NCBI GenBank assembly: GCA_025363575.1
Contig: JANYDM010000003.1
Span: 5,985-69,984 of the forward strand
Source: Betaproteobacteria bacterium
GTDB taxonomy: Bacteria; Pseudomonadota; Gammaproteobacteria; Burkholderiales; SG8-41
Direction of reading: 5' to 3'
Length of the DNA stretch: 64,000 bases
Part shown: positions 40,983 through 50,194 of the stretch, one piece after another
Layout: every line of letters starts with the position of its first letter
How positions within the stretch are numbered: the first letter of the stretch is position 1
Translations under genes and position numbers: made by a program
The notes under the pieces: generated by a model
What the model was told of the DNA's origin: nothing
Database searches by the model: none
What the model saw: only the letters and a program-made list of their open reading frames with translations

Positions 40983-41954
40983 TCAGTCCGCTGCTATCAG
41001 TTCCAGCATGATTTCAGCATTGCGCGCGCCTTCGATCGCGCCCACTTCCGGTTGGCCGCGCCGGCGCACTGCCTGCACGAAGTCGTCCAGCAGGCCGGCA
41101 AACGGATTGACGACGGGAAAATCAATCGGGCCTTCGCCGGTCCAGATGCGACCGGCGCCTTCGCGTCCAAAAGTGTTTTCGCAAACCGCCCAGCCTTCTG
41201 AGCCGTAAATCTCGAGGCGGTTGGGCGAGTCAAACAGCACCGAAGTGCAGATTTCCGCCGTCGCCCCGCCTTCGAATTTGAAAGCGGCGACCGCGGTCTC
41301 GTCGTGCGCGCTCTGCCATTTTTCGCGTGCAATCACGCCTTTCACCTGCGTCATCTCTCCCTGGGTCGGCTGCAAGATCCAGCGGCTGAGATCGATCAGG
41401 TGGGTGCCATTGGCGCCCAGGCTCCACCAGCGGCCGACTTCCGGCGATGCGCGCCAGTTGCTGGCATCGGTTTGGCGTGAAGTCCAGATGCTGCGCACGT
41501 GCTGGACATCGCCGAACCTTCCGGCGCGCACGGCAGCGACGAGCAAACGATGTCCGGCATGCCAGCGCAATCGATAGCACAGTCCCAGCGTAATCTTTGC
41601 CCGCGCACAGCTTGCGACGACCCGCGAAATTCCATCGGCGTCCGTCGCCAGCGGTTTTTCGAGAAGCACGTGCTTGCCCGCTGTTGCGGCAGCGATCGCC
41701 TGATCCGCATGCAGCTTGTCCGGCGTGGCAATGATTACCGCGTCCAATTCAGGATCGGCGAGCAAAGTTTCGAGCGAGGTATGCGCGGAAGCTGCGGACT
41801 GCGCCTTGAACTCGCGCGCAAATTCTCCCGCTCGATCAAGATTGCGGCTCAGCACGCTCCACAATTGCGCGTGCTTGGACTGCAACAGCGCAGGTGCGTG
41901 TCCGCCGGAAGCGATGCTGCCGGTGCCGAGGATTGCAACATTCAGTTTTTTCAT
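40983..41954 (-). CDS. Gfo/Idh/MocA family oxidoreductase
   Basis: 323 residues. NAD(P)-binding VAILGTGSIASGGHAPAL, then HVLLEKPLATDADGISRVV with the catalytic Lys of the EKP motif, and a GFO_IDH_MocA C-terminal domain with GANGTHLIDLSRW (conserved His). Acts on a sugar or cyclitol-like hydroxyl. Convergent with the PrpD gene. Confidence 0.88.
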   Translation of the reverse strand: MKKLNVAILGTGSIASGGHAPALLQSKHAQLWSVLSRNLDRAGEFAREFKAQSAASAHTSLETLLADPELDAVIIATPDKLHADQAIAAATAGKHVLLEKPLATDADGISRVVASCARAKITLGLCYRLRWHAGHRLLVAAVRAGRFGDVQHVRSIWTSRQTDASNWRASPEVGRWWSLGANGTHLIDLSRWILQPTQGEMTQVKGVIAREKWQSAHDETAVAAFKFEGGATAEICTSVLFDSPNRLEIYGSEGWAVCENTFGREGAGRIWTGEGPIDFPVVNPFAGLLDDFVQAVRRRGQPEVGAIEGARNAEIMLELIAAD

Positions 41955-41983
41955 TGGGGCAAGCGGCCGGCTAACTCGATTTG

Positions 41984-42430
41984 CTAGCCAGGGATTTTCG
42001 GCTCAACAAGATTTGCCAGTTGCGCAAGAGATTCTTGCCAGCCGAGATAGCACATCTCGACGGGAATGACTTCAGGCACCCCTTCCTGGACGATATTGAT
42101 ATCTGTTCCGCAGGAGACTTTTGTCAGGACCACCGTCACCTGCATTTGCCCGGGCAATTTCGGGTCGTCGAACTTGTCGGTGTAGCGGATGCGCTCGTTG
42201 GGAACAAGTTCGAGGTACTCGCCACCGAAAGAATGTGCGTTCCCGGAATTGAAATTCGCGAACGACATTTTGAAAGTCCCGCCAACCTTCGCATTCATCT
42301 CATGAACCTTGCACGTGAAGCCGTACGGCGGCAGCCACTTGGCCATTGCATCGGCGTTCAGAAACGCCCGGTAGACCCGCTCAGGGGGTGCGCGGAGCAC
42401 GCGGTGAAACCGCACGGTGCCGGAGGGCAT
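41984..42430 (-). CDS. SRPBCC (AHSA1) domain protein
   Basis: 148 residues with AAGGAGAA before ATG 42430. VRFHRVLRAPPERVYRAFLNADAMAKWLPPYGFTCKV and the C-terminal GWQESLAQLANLVEP are the START-like AHSA1 pattern. Hydrophobic-ligand cavity fold; role unknown. Thirty bases upstream of the Gfo/Idh gene, probably the same transcript. Confidence 0.85.
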   Translation of the reverse strand: MPSGTVRFHRVLRAPPERVYRAFLNADAMAKWLPPYGFTCKVHEMNAKVGGTFKMSFANFNSGNAHSFGGEYLELVPNERIRYTDKFDDPKLPGQMQVTVVLTKVSCGTDINIVQEGVPEVIPVEMCYLGWQESLAQLANLVEPKIPG

Positions 42431-42614
42431 GGATCATTCTCCTTACAAAGCGGATGAAGCGCGCGCGGCGTATGGCGCTGGCGGCTCTCGACCGGCGCGC
42501 CCGCAGGCGAAGGGGACATTGTACGACCTGAATGCAGCGATCAGGGGCCCGGTGGTGTTCGCGCAGTTGCAAAGACGGCCGGGCATCGCCTTTCGCGGTT
42601 GGCGTTGTGCATTT

Positions 42615-43460
42615 TTAGAAACTTTCGCCGCGCATAAAGCGCACGATGCCGGCGGCGACTTCGGTTTCCTGCTCGACGAAATCATGCGGCTCACGGACTT
42701 CACAGCCGGCAAGGCCGGGCCGCCGGCCGGGCGCTACCGGCCCGCCGGTCACGGTTGCCGCCTGTTGGCGCGTGCTGTGCGTTTTCGCGGCGGCGTCGCT
42801 CATGAGATTTGCCGGCGAGCGTGCGCAGTTGTCCGCGGCGTGCCCGATGATTAGCAGCGGGATTTTGATGGAGGAGAGTTTCGTGGACGTCACGGTCTGC
42901 GCAGCCCACGGCCGGCGCGCCCTGGTGTCGCCGCTTAGCATCGCCGACAACAGGATCACACCATCAGGCGCGTTGGGCCCGCTCAATCGGGCAGCGGCAT
43001 TGGCGGCCGAAATCGAGCCGCGGCTGTGGCCGGCGACCCACACCGGCCCTTTCGAGCGTACTCGTGCATCGGCAATAACTTTCGCCAGATCGGCCGCGTG
43101 GTCGGCGGCGATGCGAAAGCCGCCCAACCCTTCGTCTGAATGCAGATCGGATGGCGAGTCGACCAGCGCCGTCGCAATGCCGGCCTGGCGCAGCAGGGGG
43201 CGGATGCGCACGAGCACATTGCGACCGAGCAGGCGCGGGCAGCCGCTGTCGTCAATATCCATATAGCCGCCACCGCCAATCAGCAATACCAGCGTCGCCG
43301 GCTCTCCTTGCGTCGCGGCGGCAGGCGCGTATGAATAGCGCATGGTCGTCCCGCCGTGCGTGCGCAGCGTGACGGCTTCGCCGCACGGCCCTTCGGGGCC
43401 CGGCTCCGCGAGCACTGCCGGAGCGACCGCGCAAAGCGCAAGCAGAATCAAACTGCGCAT
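42615..43460 (-). CDS. Exported alpha/beta hydrolase
   Basis: 281 residues from ATG 43460. Signal peptide RSLILLALCAVAPAVLA. TLVLLIGGGGYMDID is the oxyanion strand, VWVAGHSRGSISAANAAA the nucleophile elbow (Ser), PLLIIGHAADNC the acid region and EPHDFVEQE the His. Periplasmic esterase-like protein; substrate unknown. The longer frame from 43502 has no good signal. Confidence 0.8.
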   Translation of the reverse strand: MRSLILLALCAVAPAVLAEPGPEGPCGEAVTLRTHGGTTMRYSYAPAAATQGEPATLVLLIGGGGYMDIDDSGCPRLLGRNVLVRIRPLLRQAGIATALVDSPSDLHSDEGLGGFRIAADHAADLAKVIADARVRSKGPVWVAGHSRGSISAANAAARLSGPNAPDGVILLSAMLSGDTRARRPWAAQTVTSTKLSSIKIPLLIIGHAADNCARSPANLMSDAAAKTHSTRQQAATVTGGPVAPGRRPGLAGCEVREPHDFVEQETEVAAGIVRFMRGESF

Positions 43461-43485
43461 GGCGATTCTTGCTGGGCGGTATGTT

Positions 43486-44457
43486 TCAGTCGGCGCGCGC
43501 ACCGGAATCGCGAATCACCTTGCCCCATTTGGCGATTTCCGTTTTGACGAACGCGCCAAACTCTGCGGGCGTGTTGGGGCGGAATTTCGCACCTTCATTG
43601 GCGAGGCGGCTCTGCGTTTCGGGCAGGCGCATGATGCGTGTGATCTCGGCGTTGAGTTTGGCGATGATGTCGGTTGGCGTCCCCGCCGGGGCGAAGATGC
43701 CGATCCAGTTTGTCACGTCGAAGCCGGGCAGCGTCTCCGCCATGGCCGGCAGCTCCGGTGCCGCCGGATTGCGGTGCGCGCCGGTCACGGCGAGCGCGTG
43801 GAGCTTGCCCGCACGCGCGAGCGGCAGCGCGGTCGGCATGGTGGCGAACAGCATCGACGTCTGCCCGCCGACAAGGTCCGTGATCGCGGGCACGTTGCCT
43901 TTATAAGGCACATGCACGAGGTCGATCTTCGTCATCGATTTGAAAAGCTCCCCCGCAAGGTGGGCCGCAGTACCATTGCCTGCTGAAGCGTACGCAAGCT
44001 GACCAGGCCGCGCGCGCGCAAGTGCAATCAGTTCCTTGACCGACTTCACCGGCACCGACGGATGCAGAACCAGCAATCCGTCAGCTTCCATCACGAGGGC
44101 GACCGGCGCGAAATCCCTGATCGGGTCGTACGGCATTTTGGAGAACAGGCTGGCGTTGACCGCATGCGTGCCGATGCTGCCGATGCCTATCGTGTAGCCG
44201 TCCGGCGGCGCTTTCGCGATGATGTCGGCGCCGATATTGCCGCCCGCGCCGGCGCGGTTGTCGACGACTGCCGGCTGGTTCCACGTTTCGGTGAACTTCT
44301 GCGCAAAGACGCGACAGATAAGATCGGCAATGCCGCCGGGAGGAAACGGCACGACGATGCGTATTGCCTTGGCCGGATAGGTTTGCCCATCCGCGGCGAT
44401 CGCCGGCGCCGCTGCGACCGATGCCGCCGCAGCAACAACGCCAAAAAATAATTTCAT
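43486..44457 (-). CDS. Tripartite tricarboxylate transporter-type substrate-binding protein (Bug/TctC family)
   Basis: 323 residues from ATG 44457. Signal peptide KLFFGVVAAAASVAAAPAIA. TYPAKAIRIVVPFPPGGIADLI, VVDNRAGAGGNIGADIIAK, HPSVPVKSVKELIALARARPGQL and DLVHVPYKGNVPAITDLV are textbook Bug motifs. Starts 25 bases upstream of the hydrolase gene; the two may be one operon. Confidence 0.9.
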   Translation of the reverse strand: MKLFFGVVAAAASVAAAPAIAADGQTYPAKAIRIVVPFPPGGIADLICRVFAQKFTETWNQPAVVDNRAGAGGNIGADIIAKAPPDGYTIGIGSIGTHAVNASLFSKMPYDPIRDFAPVALVMEADGLLVLHPSVPVKSVKELIALARARPGQLAYASAGNGTAAHLAGELFKSMTKIDLVHVPYKGNVPAITDLVGGQTSMLFATMPTALPLARAGKLHALAVTGAHRNPAAPELPAMAETLPGFDVTNWIGIFAPAGTPTDIIAKLNAEITRIMRLPETQSRLANEGAKFRPNTPAEFGAFVKTEIAKWGKVIRDSGARAD

Positions 44458-44512
44458 GGCCGTTTCCCTTGTGCCTGCGTGTTCCGTCCCCCGAACTGTT
44501 GCCAGTCGACGG

Positions 44513-44956
44513 CTATTTCCCGCCCCCGCAATCGGGTATCGGTGTGGAGAACGCATCGAACCGGAGGTTGAGGTTGCGAATTTCCTTGCGCGCCGCGGGA
44601 TCGTTGGGCAGGCCGAAAGGTTGTGCGTCCGATATGGCAGTCATGAGCGACGCGTCGAATGCCGCAGAGCCGCTCGATTGCATAAGACCTATGCTTTGCA
44701 CGTAGCCGTTGTCCTGCAGCAGCAGCTTGAACTCGATTCGTTTAGTGGGCTTGGCGCCGCAGGGCGAGGTGAAGTTCTTGACGATCGCGGCGCGCAGGTT
44801 GGCCAGGCTTTGCCGTTTTTCAGCGGCGGGGTCGGCGGCCTGGGCCGCGAGGCACGCGGTGGCGCACAAAAGCATCGCGGCGGGCAGGAAGGTAAGCAGA
44901 GTCAGTGGCCGCCCGGCGCAGCGTGTCAAATGTTGTCTCACGGAAGGAACTTTCAA
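44513..44956 (-). CDS. TolA/TonB C-terminal-like exported protein
   Basis: Up to 147 residues; the 5' end is uncertain (TTG 44956, GTG 44941 or ATG 44875). A hydrophobic stretch LTLLTFLPAAMLLCATACLAAQA is a signal peptide. The rest, RIEFKLLLQDNGYVQSIGLMQSSGSAAFDASLMTAISDAQPFGLP, has the two-strand, helix pattern of TolA or TonB C-terminal domains, which contact envelope proteins. Lacks the long linker and inner-membrane anchor of real TolA. Not in an obvious tol or ton locus. Confidence 0.65.
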   Translation of the reverse strand: MKVPSVRQHLTRCAGRPLTLLTFLPAAMLLCATACLAAQAADPAAEKRQSLANLRAAIVKNFTSPCGAKPTKRIEFKLLLQDNGYVQSIGLMQSSGSAAFDASLMTAISDAQPFGLPNDPAARKEIRNLNLRFDAFSTPIPDCGGGK

Positions 44957-44970
44957 CGCGCACGCGCGCG

Positions 44971-45624
44971 TCAGGGTGCCGGCCTGAAGATCAGGAAATA
45001 CTGGTTTGGCAGAAACGCGTGCTCCGCGCCCAGCTCGTAGCCTGCGTCCTGCATCTCTTTTGTGACGCGCGCGGGGGCGATGCGTGCGTTTTTCGGCGGG
45101 CCCGCCGGCGCGTCCGGGCGAAAATCGATGATGGCAACTCTGCCACCCGGTTTGAGCGATGCGCGCATTTTGCGGAAATACTCCGTGCGCCGGTCGATGT
45201 GATGATAGACGTCCACCAGCATTACGAGATCGACGGGCGCTGGAATGCGCGCATCGTCGCCCGCAGCGGCGACCGCGGTCAGATTCGGCAGATTTTCTTT
45301 CAGCGCGCGAGCGGCGAGATACTTCACCATGTCCGGCTCGAGATCGACGCCATACACGCGGCCGCGCGGCAGCATGTGGGCGAGGCGCACTGCGAAGTAG
45401 CCGGTACCCGCGCCGATATCGGCGACCGACTGGTCGGGTGCAAGGCTCAGCGCCGTGATGACTTCATGCGGCTTCTGCCATTTATCGCGCTCCGGATCGT
45501 CGAACACTTTCGCCCATTGCGCGGCGCCGTCGAATTTGTGGTGCGCGTGGTCCGGCGCCTGCGCGAAGGCGGGCGCGCTGAACGTCAAAGCCGCAAGAAG
45601 CAAGAAATAAAGTCTGCAAAACAT
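44971..45624 (-). CDS. Class I SAM-dependent methyltransferase with a signal peptide
   Basis: 217 residues from ATG 45624; ATG 45651 also in frame. LYFLLLAALTFSAPAFAQ is a clear Sec signal. VADIGAGTGYFAVRLA is SAM motif I, VYGVDLEPDMV motif II, VDLVMLVDVYHHI motif III/IV and LKPGGRVAIIDF follows. Exported methyltransferases of this type are seen in several proteobacteria though SAM is cytoplasmic, so either the signal is non-functional or the ligand differs. Ends next to the TolA-like gene on the same strand. Confidence 0.8.
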   Translation of the reverse strand: MFCRLYFLLLAALTFSAPAFAQAPDHAHHKFDGAAQWAKVFDDPERDKWQKPHEVITALSLAPDQSVADIGAGTGYFAVRLAHMLPRGRVYGVDLEPDMVKYLAARALKENLPNLTAVAAAGDDARIPAPVDLVMLVDVYHHIDRRTEYFRKMRASLKPGGRVAIIDFRPDAPAGPPKNARIAPARVTKEMQDAGYELGAEHAFLPNQYFLIFRPAP

Positions 45625-45757
45625 GTCCGGTGCCCGTTTCAAACTGCGCATTCGAGAGATGTTCAATCGAGCGGCGCGTTGCGTGCGCACACCCGGCGGG
45701 AGGCGCGGCCCGCCGCGGCGGTGTCGAATAGCAGCATGGTATATTGCGGCCTCCCAT

Positions 45758-46693
45758 ATGAATAGCCCTGCGAAAATATTCGCCATCGGCGGTCTGGCGT
45801 GCGCGATCGCGGGCAGCGCCCGTGCCGCGCAACTCGACGCTGCTGATTACCCGGCGCGTCCGATCCGCTTGATGGTGCCGCAGAACCCCGGTGCGTCGGT
45901 CGATAACGTGAGCCGCATACTCGCTGCGCGCATGGGCGAAGAGCTCGGCCAGCAGATAGTTGCCGACAACCGCGCCGGCGCCGGCGGCACGCTCGCTGCA
46001 GAAGTCGTCGCGCATGCCGCGCCCGATGGCCAGACATTGTTCGCGGTCGCCACCGGCACAGCGGTGATTTCGCCGCAGACATTTAAAAAGCTGCCGTACG
46101 ATCCGATCAAGGACTTCGAATACATTTCACTGTTTGCAGTCACGCAGAATGTGGTGGTGGTGCACCCGTCGCTGCCGGTGAAGAGCGTAAAGGAATTGAT
46201 TGCGTACGCGAAAACAAATCCCGGCAAGCTGAATATGGCGAACGCCGGCTCGGCGTCGCAAAGCCATCTGGCCTGCGTGTTGTTTACACATATGGCCGGT
46301 ATCGACGTCGTGCACGTCCCGTATAAAGGCGGCGGTGCATCCGTCACCGCGCTGATCGGCAATGAGTCGCAGGTGACCATTACGCCTGCGCCGGCTGTAT
46401 TGGGCCACGTGCGCGGAGGACGGTTGCGCGCGCTCGCCACTGCCGGGGCCAGGCGCTCCGCGCTGACGCCGGACCTGCCGACCGTCAGCGAATCCGGTGT
46501 GCCCGGCTATCTGTCGAGCGGGTGGATGGGGCTGATGGCGCCGGCGCGCACTCCCCGAGCGATACTCGACAAGCTGCGCGCGACCCTGGTCAAGGTCGTC
46601 GAGACGCCGGCGACGCGCGAACTCTTCGAGCGTCAGGGCGCCGATCCCGTTACGACGACGCCCGCGGAATTCAAAAAATTCGTGGCGGAATAA
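45758..46693 (+). CDS. Tripartite tricarboxylate transporter-type substrate-binding protein (Bug/TctC family)
   Basis: 311 residues from ATG 45758. Signal peptide AKIFAIGGLACAIAGSARA. YPARPIRLMVPQNPGASVDNVSRIL (PQNPGAS replaces the usual PFPPGG), VADNRAGAGGTLAAEVV, HPSLPVKSVKELIAYAKTNPGKLN and DVVHVPYKGGGASVTALI. First of two tandem, non-identical Bug genes. Confidence 0.88.
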   Translation: MNSPAKIFAIGGLACAIAGSARAAQLDAADYPARPIRLMVPQNPGASVDNVSRILAARMGEELGQQIVADNRAGAGGTLAAEVVAHAAPDGQTLFAVATGTAVISPQTFKKLPYDPIKDFEYISLFAVTQNVVVVHPSLPVKSVKELIAYAKTNPGKLNMANAGSASQSHLACVLFTHMAGIDVVHVPYKGGGASVTALIGNESQVTITPAPAVLGHVRGGRLRALATAGARRSALTPDLPTVSESGVPGYLSSGWMGLMAPARTPRAILDKLRATLVKVVETPATRELFERQGADPVTTTPAEFKKFVAE

Positions 46694-46779
46694 TACGCGC
46701 GCTTCAGCCAGGCAATCAAACTTGCGAACCTGAAACCCGAATAGCACGGCGACGGTGTGACAAATACGTGGAGGAGCAA

Positions 46780-47769
46780 GTGATCACCGCATCGATTGCG
46801 CGCGCCGCGCTGCTCGCGGCTTGTGCGCTGGCGTCGAATGTCGGCACCGCCGCCGATCGCGGCACCGACTGGCCTGCCAAATCCGTTCGCCTTATCGTGC
46901 CGTTTGCCCCGGGCGGGGCGACCGACATTGTCGCACGCATCATGGCGCAGGGACTCGCAGAGGTGCTCGGGCAGCAGTTCGTGGTGGACAACCGGTCCGG
47001 TGCGTCGGGCAACATCGGCGTCGAGATGGCAGTGCGCGCGCCGGCTGACGGCTACACCGTCGTCATCAACAATGTTTCGACCGGCGCGATCAATCCGATC
47101 GCGTTCAAATCGGCGCTTAAATACGATTCGACGAAAGAACTGACGGGCGTTGCGCTGCTCGCATCGGTTCCCAGTCTCCTCGTATCGGGCGCCAGTTTTC
47201 CGCCCAATACGCTCAAGGAGCTGATTGACTATGCAAAGGCGCGTCCGGGTCAGCTTAATTATTCGAATCCGATCGGCGCGTACTCGCATCTCGACATGCT
47301 CGAATTCATGTCGAAAGCCGGCATCCGGATGGTCAACGTGCCGTCGAAAGGCGCCGGGTCGTCGTTTGCGCCGGTCATTGCGGGCGAAATTCATTTCTCG
47401 TTACTCAACGCGGCGACAGTTACGCCGCAGGTGAAAGCCGGGCGCATGAAAGCGTTCGTGGCGACGGCGAAAAAGCGCCTGCCCGAGCTGCCCGACGTGC
47501 CGACCATGGCCGAGGCGGGCTTTCCCGGCATGGGCAGCGTCAACTGGAACGGATTTTTCGTGCCGGCCAGGACACCGCGCACGATCATCGACAAACTCGC
47601 CGCTGCAACCGCGCAGGTGCTGCAACGCCCTGCGACCCAGGACGCGTTCGCCAAAGCCGGCGTGCCGCTGACGCCAAGCGCCTCGCCTGAAGAGTTTCAG
47701 GAATTCGTGCGCGCCGAGCAGCAGAGGTGGGCGCGCATCATCAAAGAGAACAACGTCAAGTTTGATTAG
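46780..47769 (+). CDS. Tripartite tricarboxylate transporter-type substrate-binding protein (Bug/TctC family)
   Basis: 329 residues from a GTG at 46780 after GGAGGAGCAA. Signal peptide ASIARAALLAACALASNVGTA. WPAKSVRLIVPFAPGGATDIVARIM, VVDNRSGASGNIGVEMAV and TLKELIDYAKARPGQLNYSNP are Bug motifs; the usual VPYKG is VPSKG. 86 bases after the previous Bug gene. Confidence 0.87.
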   Translation: MITASIARAALLAACALASNVGTAADRGTDWPAKSVRLIVPFAPGGATDIVARIMAQGLAEVLGQQFVVDNRSGASGNIGVEMAVRAPADGYTVVINNVSTGAINPIAFKSALKYDSTKELTGVALLASVPSLLVSGASFPPNTLKELIDYAKARPGQLNYSNPIGAYSHLDMLEFMSKAGIRMVNVPSKGAGSSFAPVIAGEIHFSLLNAATVTPQVKAGRMKAFVATAKKRLPELPDVPTMAEAGFPGMGSVNWNGFFVPARTPRTIIDKLAAATAQVLQRPATQDAFAKAGVPLTPSASPEEFQEFVRAEQQRWARIIKENNVKFD

Positions 47770-47783
47770 AGCAATCCGGCTCG

Positions 47784-47886
47784 TGAGCCGCAGATAAACG
47801 CAGATAAACGCGGATGAAGTCGAAGGCAAACAGGGGCATGATTCATTTGAAGTAGCTGCGTTCATCTGCGTTTATCTGTGGCAAAT
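47784..47886. repeat. Intergenic inverted repeat (family A)
   Basis: GAGCCGCAGATAAACGCAGA plus TAAACGCGG at the left, and TGCGTTCATCTGCGTTTATC plus TGTGGC at the right. Between the Bug gene and the CocE-like gene; best-preserved copy with the one at 26012. Confidence 0.8.
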
Positions 47887-47936
47887 AATTGTTTTAGATT
47901 TTGAAATCTCTAATTCCGATCGCAAAGGAAAATCGT

Positions 47937-49640
47937 ATGAACGCAGTAACCGCCAAAGTCTCCCAGCCGCGCGACCTGAAATTGATCGTCGAGAAGGACG
48001 TGCAGATTCCGCTGCGCGACGGCACTGTTCTTTACGCCGACGTATTCCGGCCCGACACCAAGGACAAGGTGCCGGTAATCATGAACCTTACCGTCTATCA
48101 GAAAGACAAGTTGTGGATTCCGCCCGACGATCTCGAGGAGAAGGCGAATCCGTACATGAACTGGGAGACGGTCAACCCGAACTGGTGGTGTCCGCGCGGG
48201 TATGCGTGCGTGCGCGTGGATGCGCGCGGGTCGGGCAAATCGCCCGGCGAATCCGAGCCGAGCTCGTACCAGGAGTCGCTCGATTATTACGATGCGATCG
48301 AATGGATCGCGAAACGCGACTGGTGCTCGGCGAACGTCGGGCTGCTCGGCATTTCTTATCACGCGTCCTCGCAGTGGCGCGTCGCCAACCTGAATCCGCC
48401 GTCGTTGAAAGCGATCATGCCGTGGGAAGGGCGCGCCGATCAATATCGCGACCAGGCTTATCACGGCGGCATCTTCGCGCTCGGCTTCATCGGCAACTGG
48501 TGGCTGACGCACACCGCGCACCATCTGCTCGGGCGTCCGCGCGGCTACAACCCGGACGCGTTCCACAACGACATGATGTGGAAGTACATGCGCAACGATC
48601 TCGATTCTGAATTCTGGCGGCTTGCGGGCGCGCGCTGGGACCAGATCAAGGTGCCGCTCTACAGCGTCGGCAACTGGGGCGGTTTCTCGATGCACTTGCG
48701 CGGCAACACCGAGGGCTACATGAACGCCGCCTCGCCGCAGAAAAAACTGCGCGTCCATACCGGCACGCACTTTCATCCGTTTCACGCGGAAGAAGGGCGC
48801 ATGGACCAGCTGCGCTGGTTCGATCACTGGCTGAAGGGCAACGACACCGGCATCATGAACGAGCCGCCGGTCAAGCTCGAAATCCGCACCGGCGGCAGCC
48901 CCGAGCGCTATGAGTTTCGGGCGGAGAACGAATGGCCGCTCGCCCGCACGCAATGGACGAAGATGTATTTGCAAATCGACCGCGAACCCACGGGCGACCT
49001 GATGGGCGTCGAAGGCACGCTCGCGGCAAGCGCGCCCAAGGCTGCCGGCAAGGTCACTTACTCCGCGAGCGGCGCCGGCAAGGCAGGTGTGGCGTCGGGT
49101 TCCTCGCTGGCGACGACGCACGGCAACACCGGGCGTTCCGGCATCTCGTTCACGACTGCGCCGCTGGACAAGGACACTGAAGTGACCGGGCCGATCGTGA
49201 TGAATCTGTGGGTGTCGAGCACGTCGGAGGACATGGATATTTTCGTCACGCTGCGCAATATCGGAGCCGACGGCAAGGACGTCAACGAAATCGGCCAGCA
49301 CGGCCAGCCGGTGCCGTGCGTTACGAAAGGCTGGCTGCGCGCCTCCCACCGCAAGCTCGATCCGGTGCGGTCGCTGCCCTACCGGCCCTATCATGCGCAC
49401 AACGAACGGTTATGGCTGAAGCCGGAAGAAATCGTCGAGTGCCAGGTCGAAGTGTGGCCGACGTCGATGGTTTTCAAAAAGGGGCATCGCATCCGCGTCG
49501 ACGTGCAGCCGCGCGATGGCGTCGGCAGCGCGCCTTACACGCACTATCACGGCGATTACAACGCGGGCGCTGAAAATACGATTTACGCGGGCGGCGACAA
49601 ACTGTCGAGCATTACGCTGCCGATTATCCCGGCAAAATAG
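47937..49640 (+). CDS. CocE/NonD family hydrolase
   Basis: 567 residues from ATG 47937 after AAAGGAAA. IPLRDGTVLYADVFRP, DARGSGKSPGESE, nucleophile elbow VGLLGISYHASSQW (Ser), SVGNWGGFSMHLRGNTEGY, and GTHFHPFHAEEG with His; jelly-roll domain from about residue 320. Compared with the 2132 protein it carries an insert GSSLATTHGNTGRSGISF. Both have NWGG where classical CocE has the catalytic Asp. Substrate unknown; two Bug genes lie directly upstream. Confidence 0.85.
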   Translation: MNAVTAKVSQPRDLKLIVEKDVQIPLRDGTVLYADVFRPDTKDKVPVIMNLTVYQKDKLWIPPDDLEEKANPYMNWETVNPNWWCPRGYACVRVDARGSGKSPGESEPSSYQESLDYYDAIEWIAKRDWCSANVGLLGISYHASSQWRVANLNPPSLKAIMPWEGRADQYRDQAYHGGIFALGFIGNWWLTHTAHHLLGRPRGYNPDAFHNDMMWKYMRNDLDSEFWRLAGARWDQIKVPLYSVGNWGGFSMHLRGNTEGYMNAASPQKKLRVHTGTHFHPFHAEEGRMDQLRWFDHWLKGNDTGIMNEPPVKLEIRTGGSPERYEFRAENEWPLARTQWTKMYLQIDREPTGDLMGVEGTLAASAPKAAGKVTYSASGAGKAGVASGSSLATTHGNTGRSGISFTTAPLDKDTEVTGPIVMNLWVSSTSEDMDIFVTLRNIGADGKDVNEIGQHGQPVPCVTKGWLRASHRKLDPVRSLPYRPYHAHNERLWLKPEEIVECQVEVWPTSMVFKKGHRIRVDVQPRDGVGSAPYTHYHGDYNAGAENTIYAGGDKLSSITLPIIPAK

Positions 49641-49653
49641 AAGTCTTCGCGGT

Positions 49654-49685
49654 AATTCCCCTTCCCCCTTGACGGGGGAAGGAAT
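49654..49685. repeat. C-rich intergenic hairpin (family B)
   Basis: TTCCCCTTCCCCCTTGACGG with GGGAAGGAATTTTTTA: a short G/C stem followed by six T residues, so on the plus strand it can also serve as a terminator for the hydrolase gene. Confidence 0.6.
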
Positions 49686-49688
49686 TTT

Positions 49689-50090
49689 TTACGGGATCTG
49701 GATTTTCCCGCCGCCGCCGCCCATGCCGGGCAATCCGCCGGCGCCGCCTTGCGGGATGACGATAGATGAGGCCTGCTGGCGGCGGTATTCCTGGATTTCC
49801 TTGACGGTGCGCTCGACGCCTTCCTTGGCCGCTTCTTCATATTTGTCGACGGCATCGGCGAGGCCGCTGGCCTCGATCTCGAATGTCACGGGAATCGCGC
49901 CCATCGGCGTGAGTATCTGGGCTTCGCCGACGAAAAGCGCCGCGCGGCTGGTATCCGGCGTGCCGTCGCTTTTGACCGGCGACAGGCAGCGGATGGTGCC
50001 GACTTTGCGGTCGGTATAAACGTCCTCGCGATAAACGCCGGCGGCGTCCATCGTCAGGTTCATGCTCTTACCTTCAGGTTGCTGCGCCAT
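49689..50090 (-). CDS. Conserved-type hypothetical protein with a Gly-rich tail
   Basis: 133 residues from ATG 50090. MNLTMDAAGVYREDVYTDRKVGTIRCLSPV and FVGEAQILTPMGAIPVTFEIEA are well-structured; the last 25 residues are Gly/Pro rich and end GGGGGKIQIP. No signal peptide; likely cytoplasmic. I recall similar uncharacterised betaproteobacterial proteins but no function. Divergent from the gene at 50195. Confidence 0.75.
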   Translation of the reverse strand: MAQQPEGKSMNLTMDAAGVYREDVYTDRKVGTIRCLSPVKSDGTPDTSRAALFVGEAQILTPMGAIPVTFEIEASGLADAVDKYEEAAKEGVERTVKEIQEYRRQQASSIVIPQGGAGGLPGMGGGGGKIQIP

Positions 50091-50194
50091 GATTGCCGTC
50101 CTCGAATGCCGTATAAAATAGAATCGTACCAGAGATGGCTCGATTACGTGAGGGCGAGCAACTTTTTTTCAAGCGGCGCCCGGACGAGGAGGGG

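Noticed and set aside
42431..42614. Rightward frame 42417-42854 between the SRPBCC and hydrolase genes
   Set aside because: Mostly antisense to the hydrolase, no family features; the gap seems to hold no gene.
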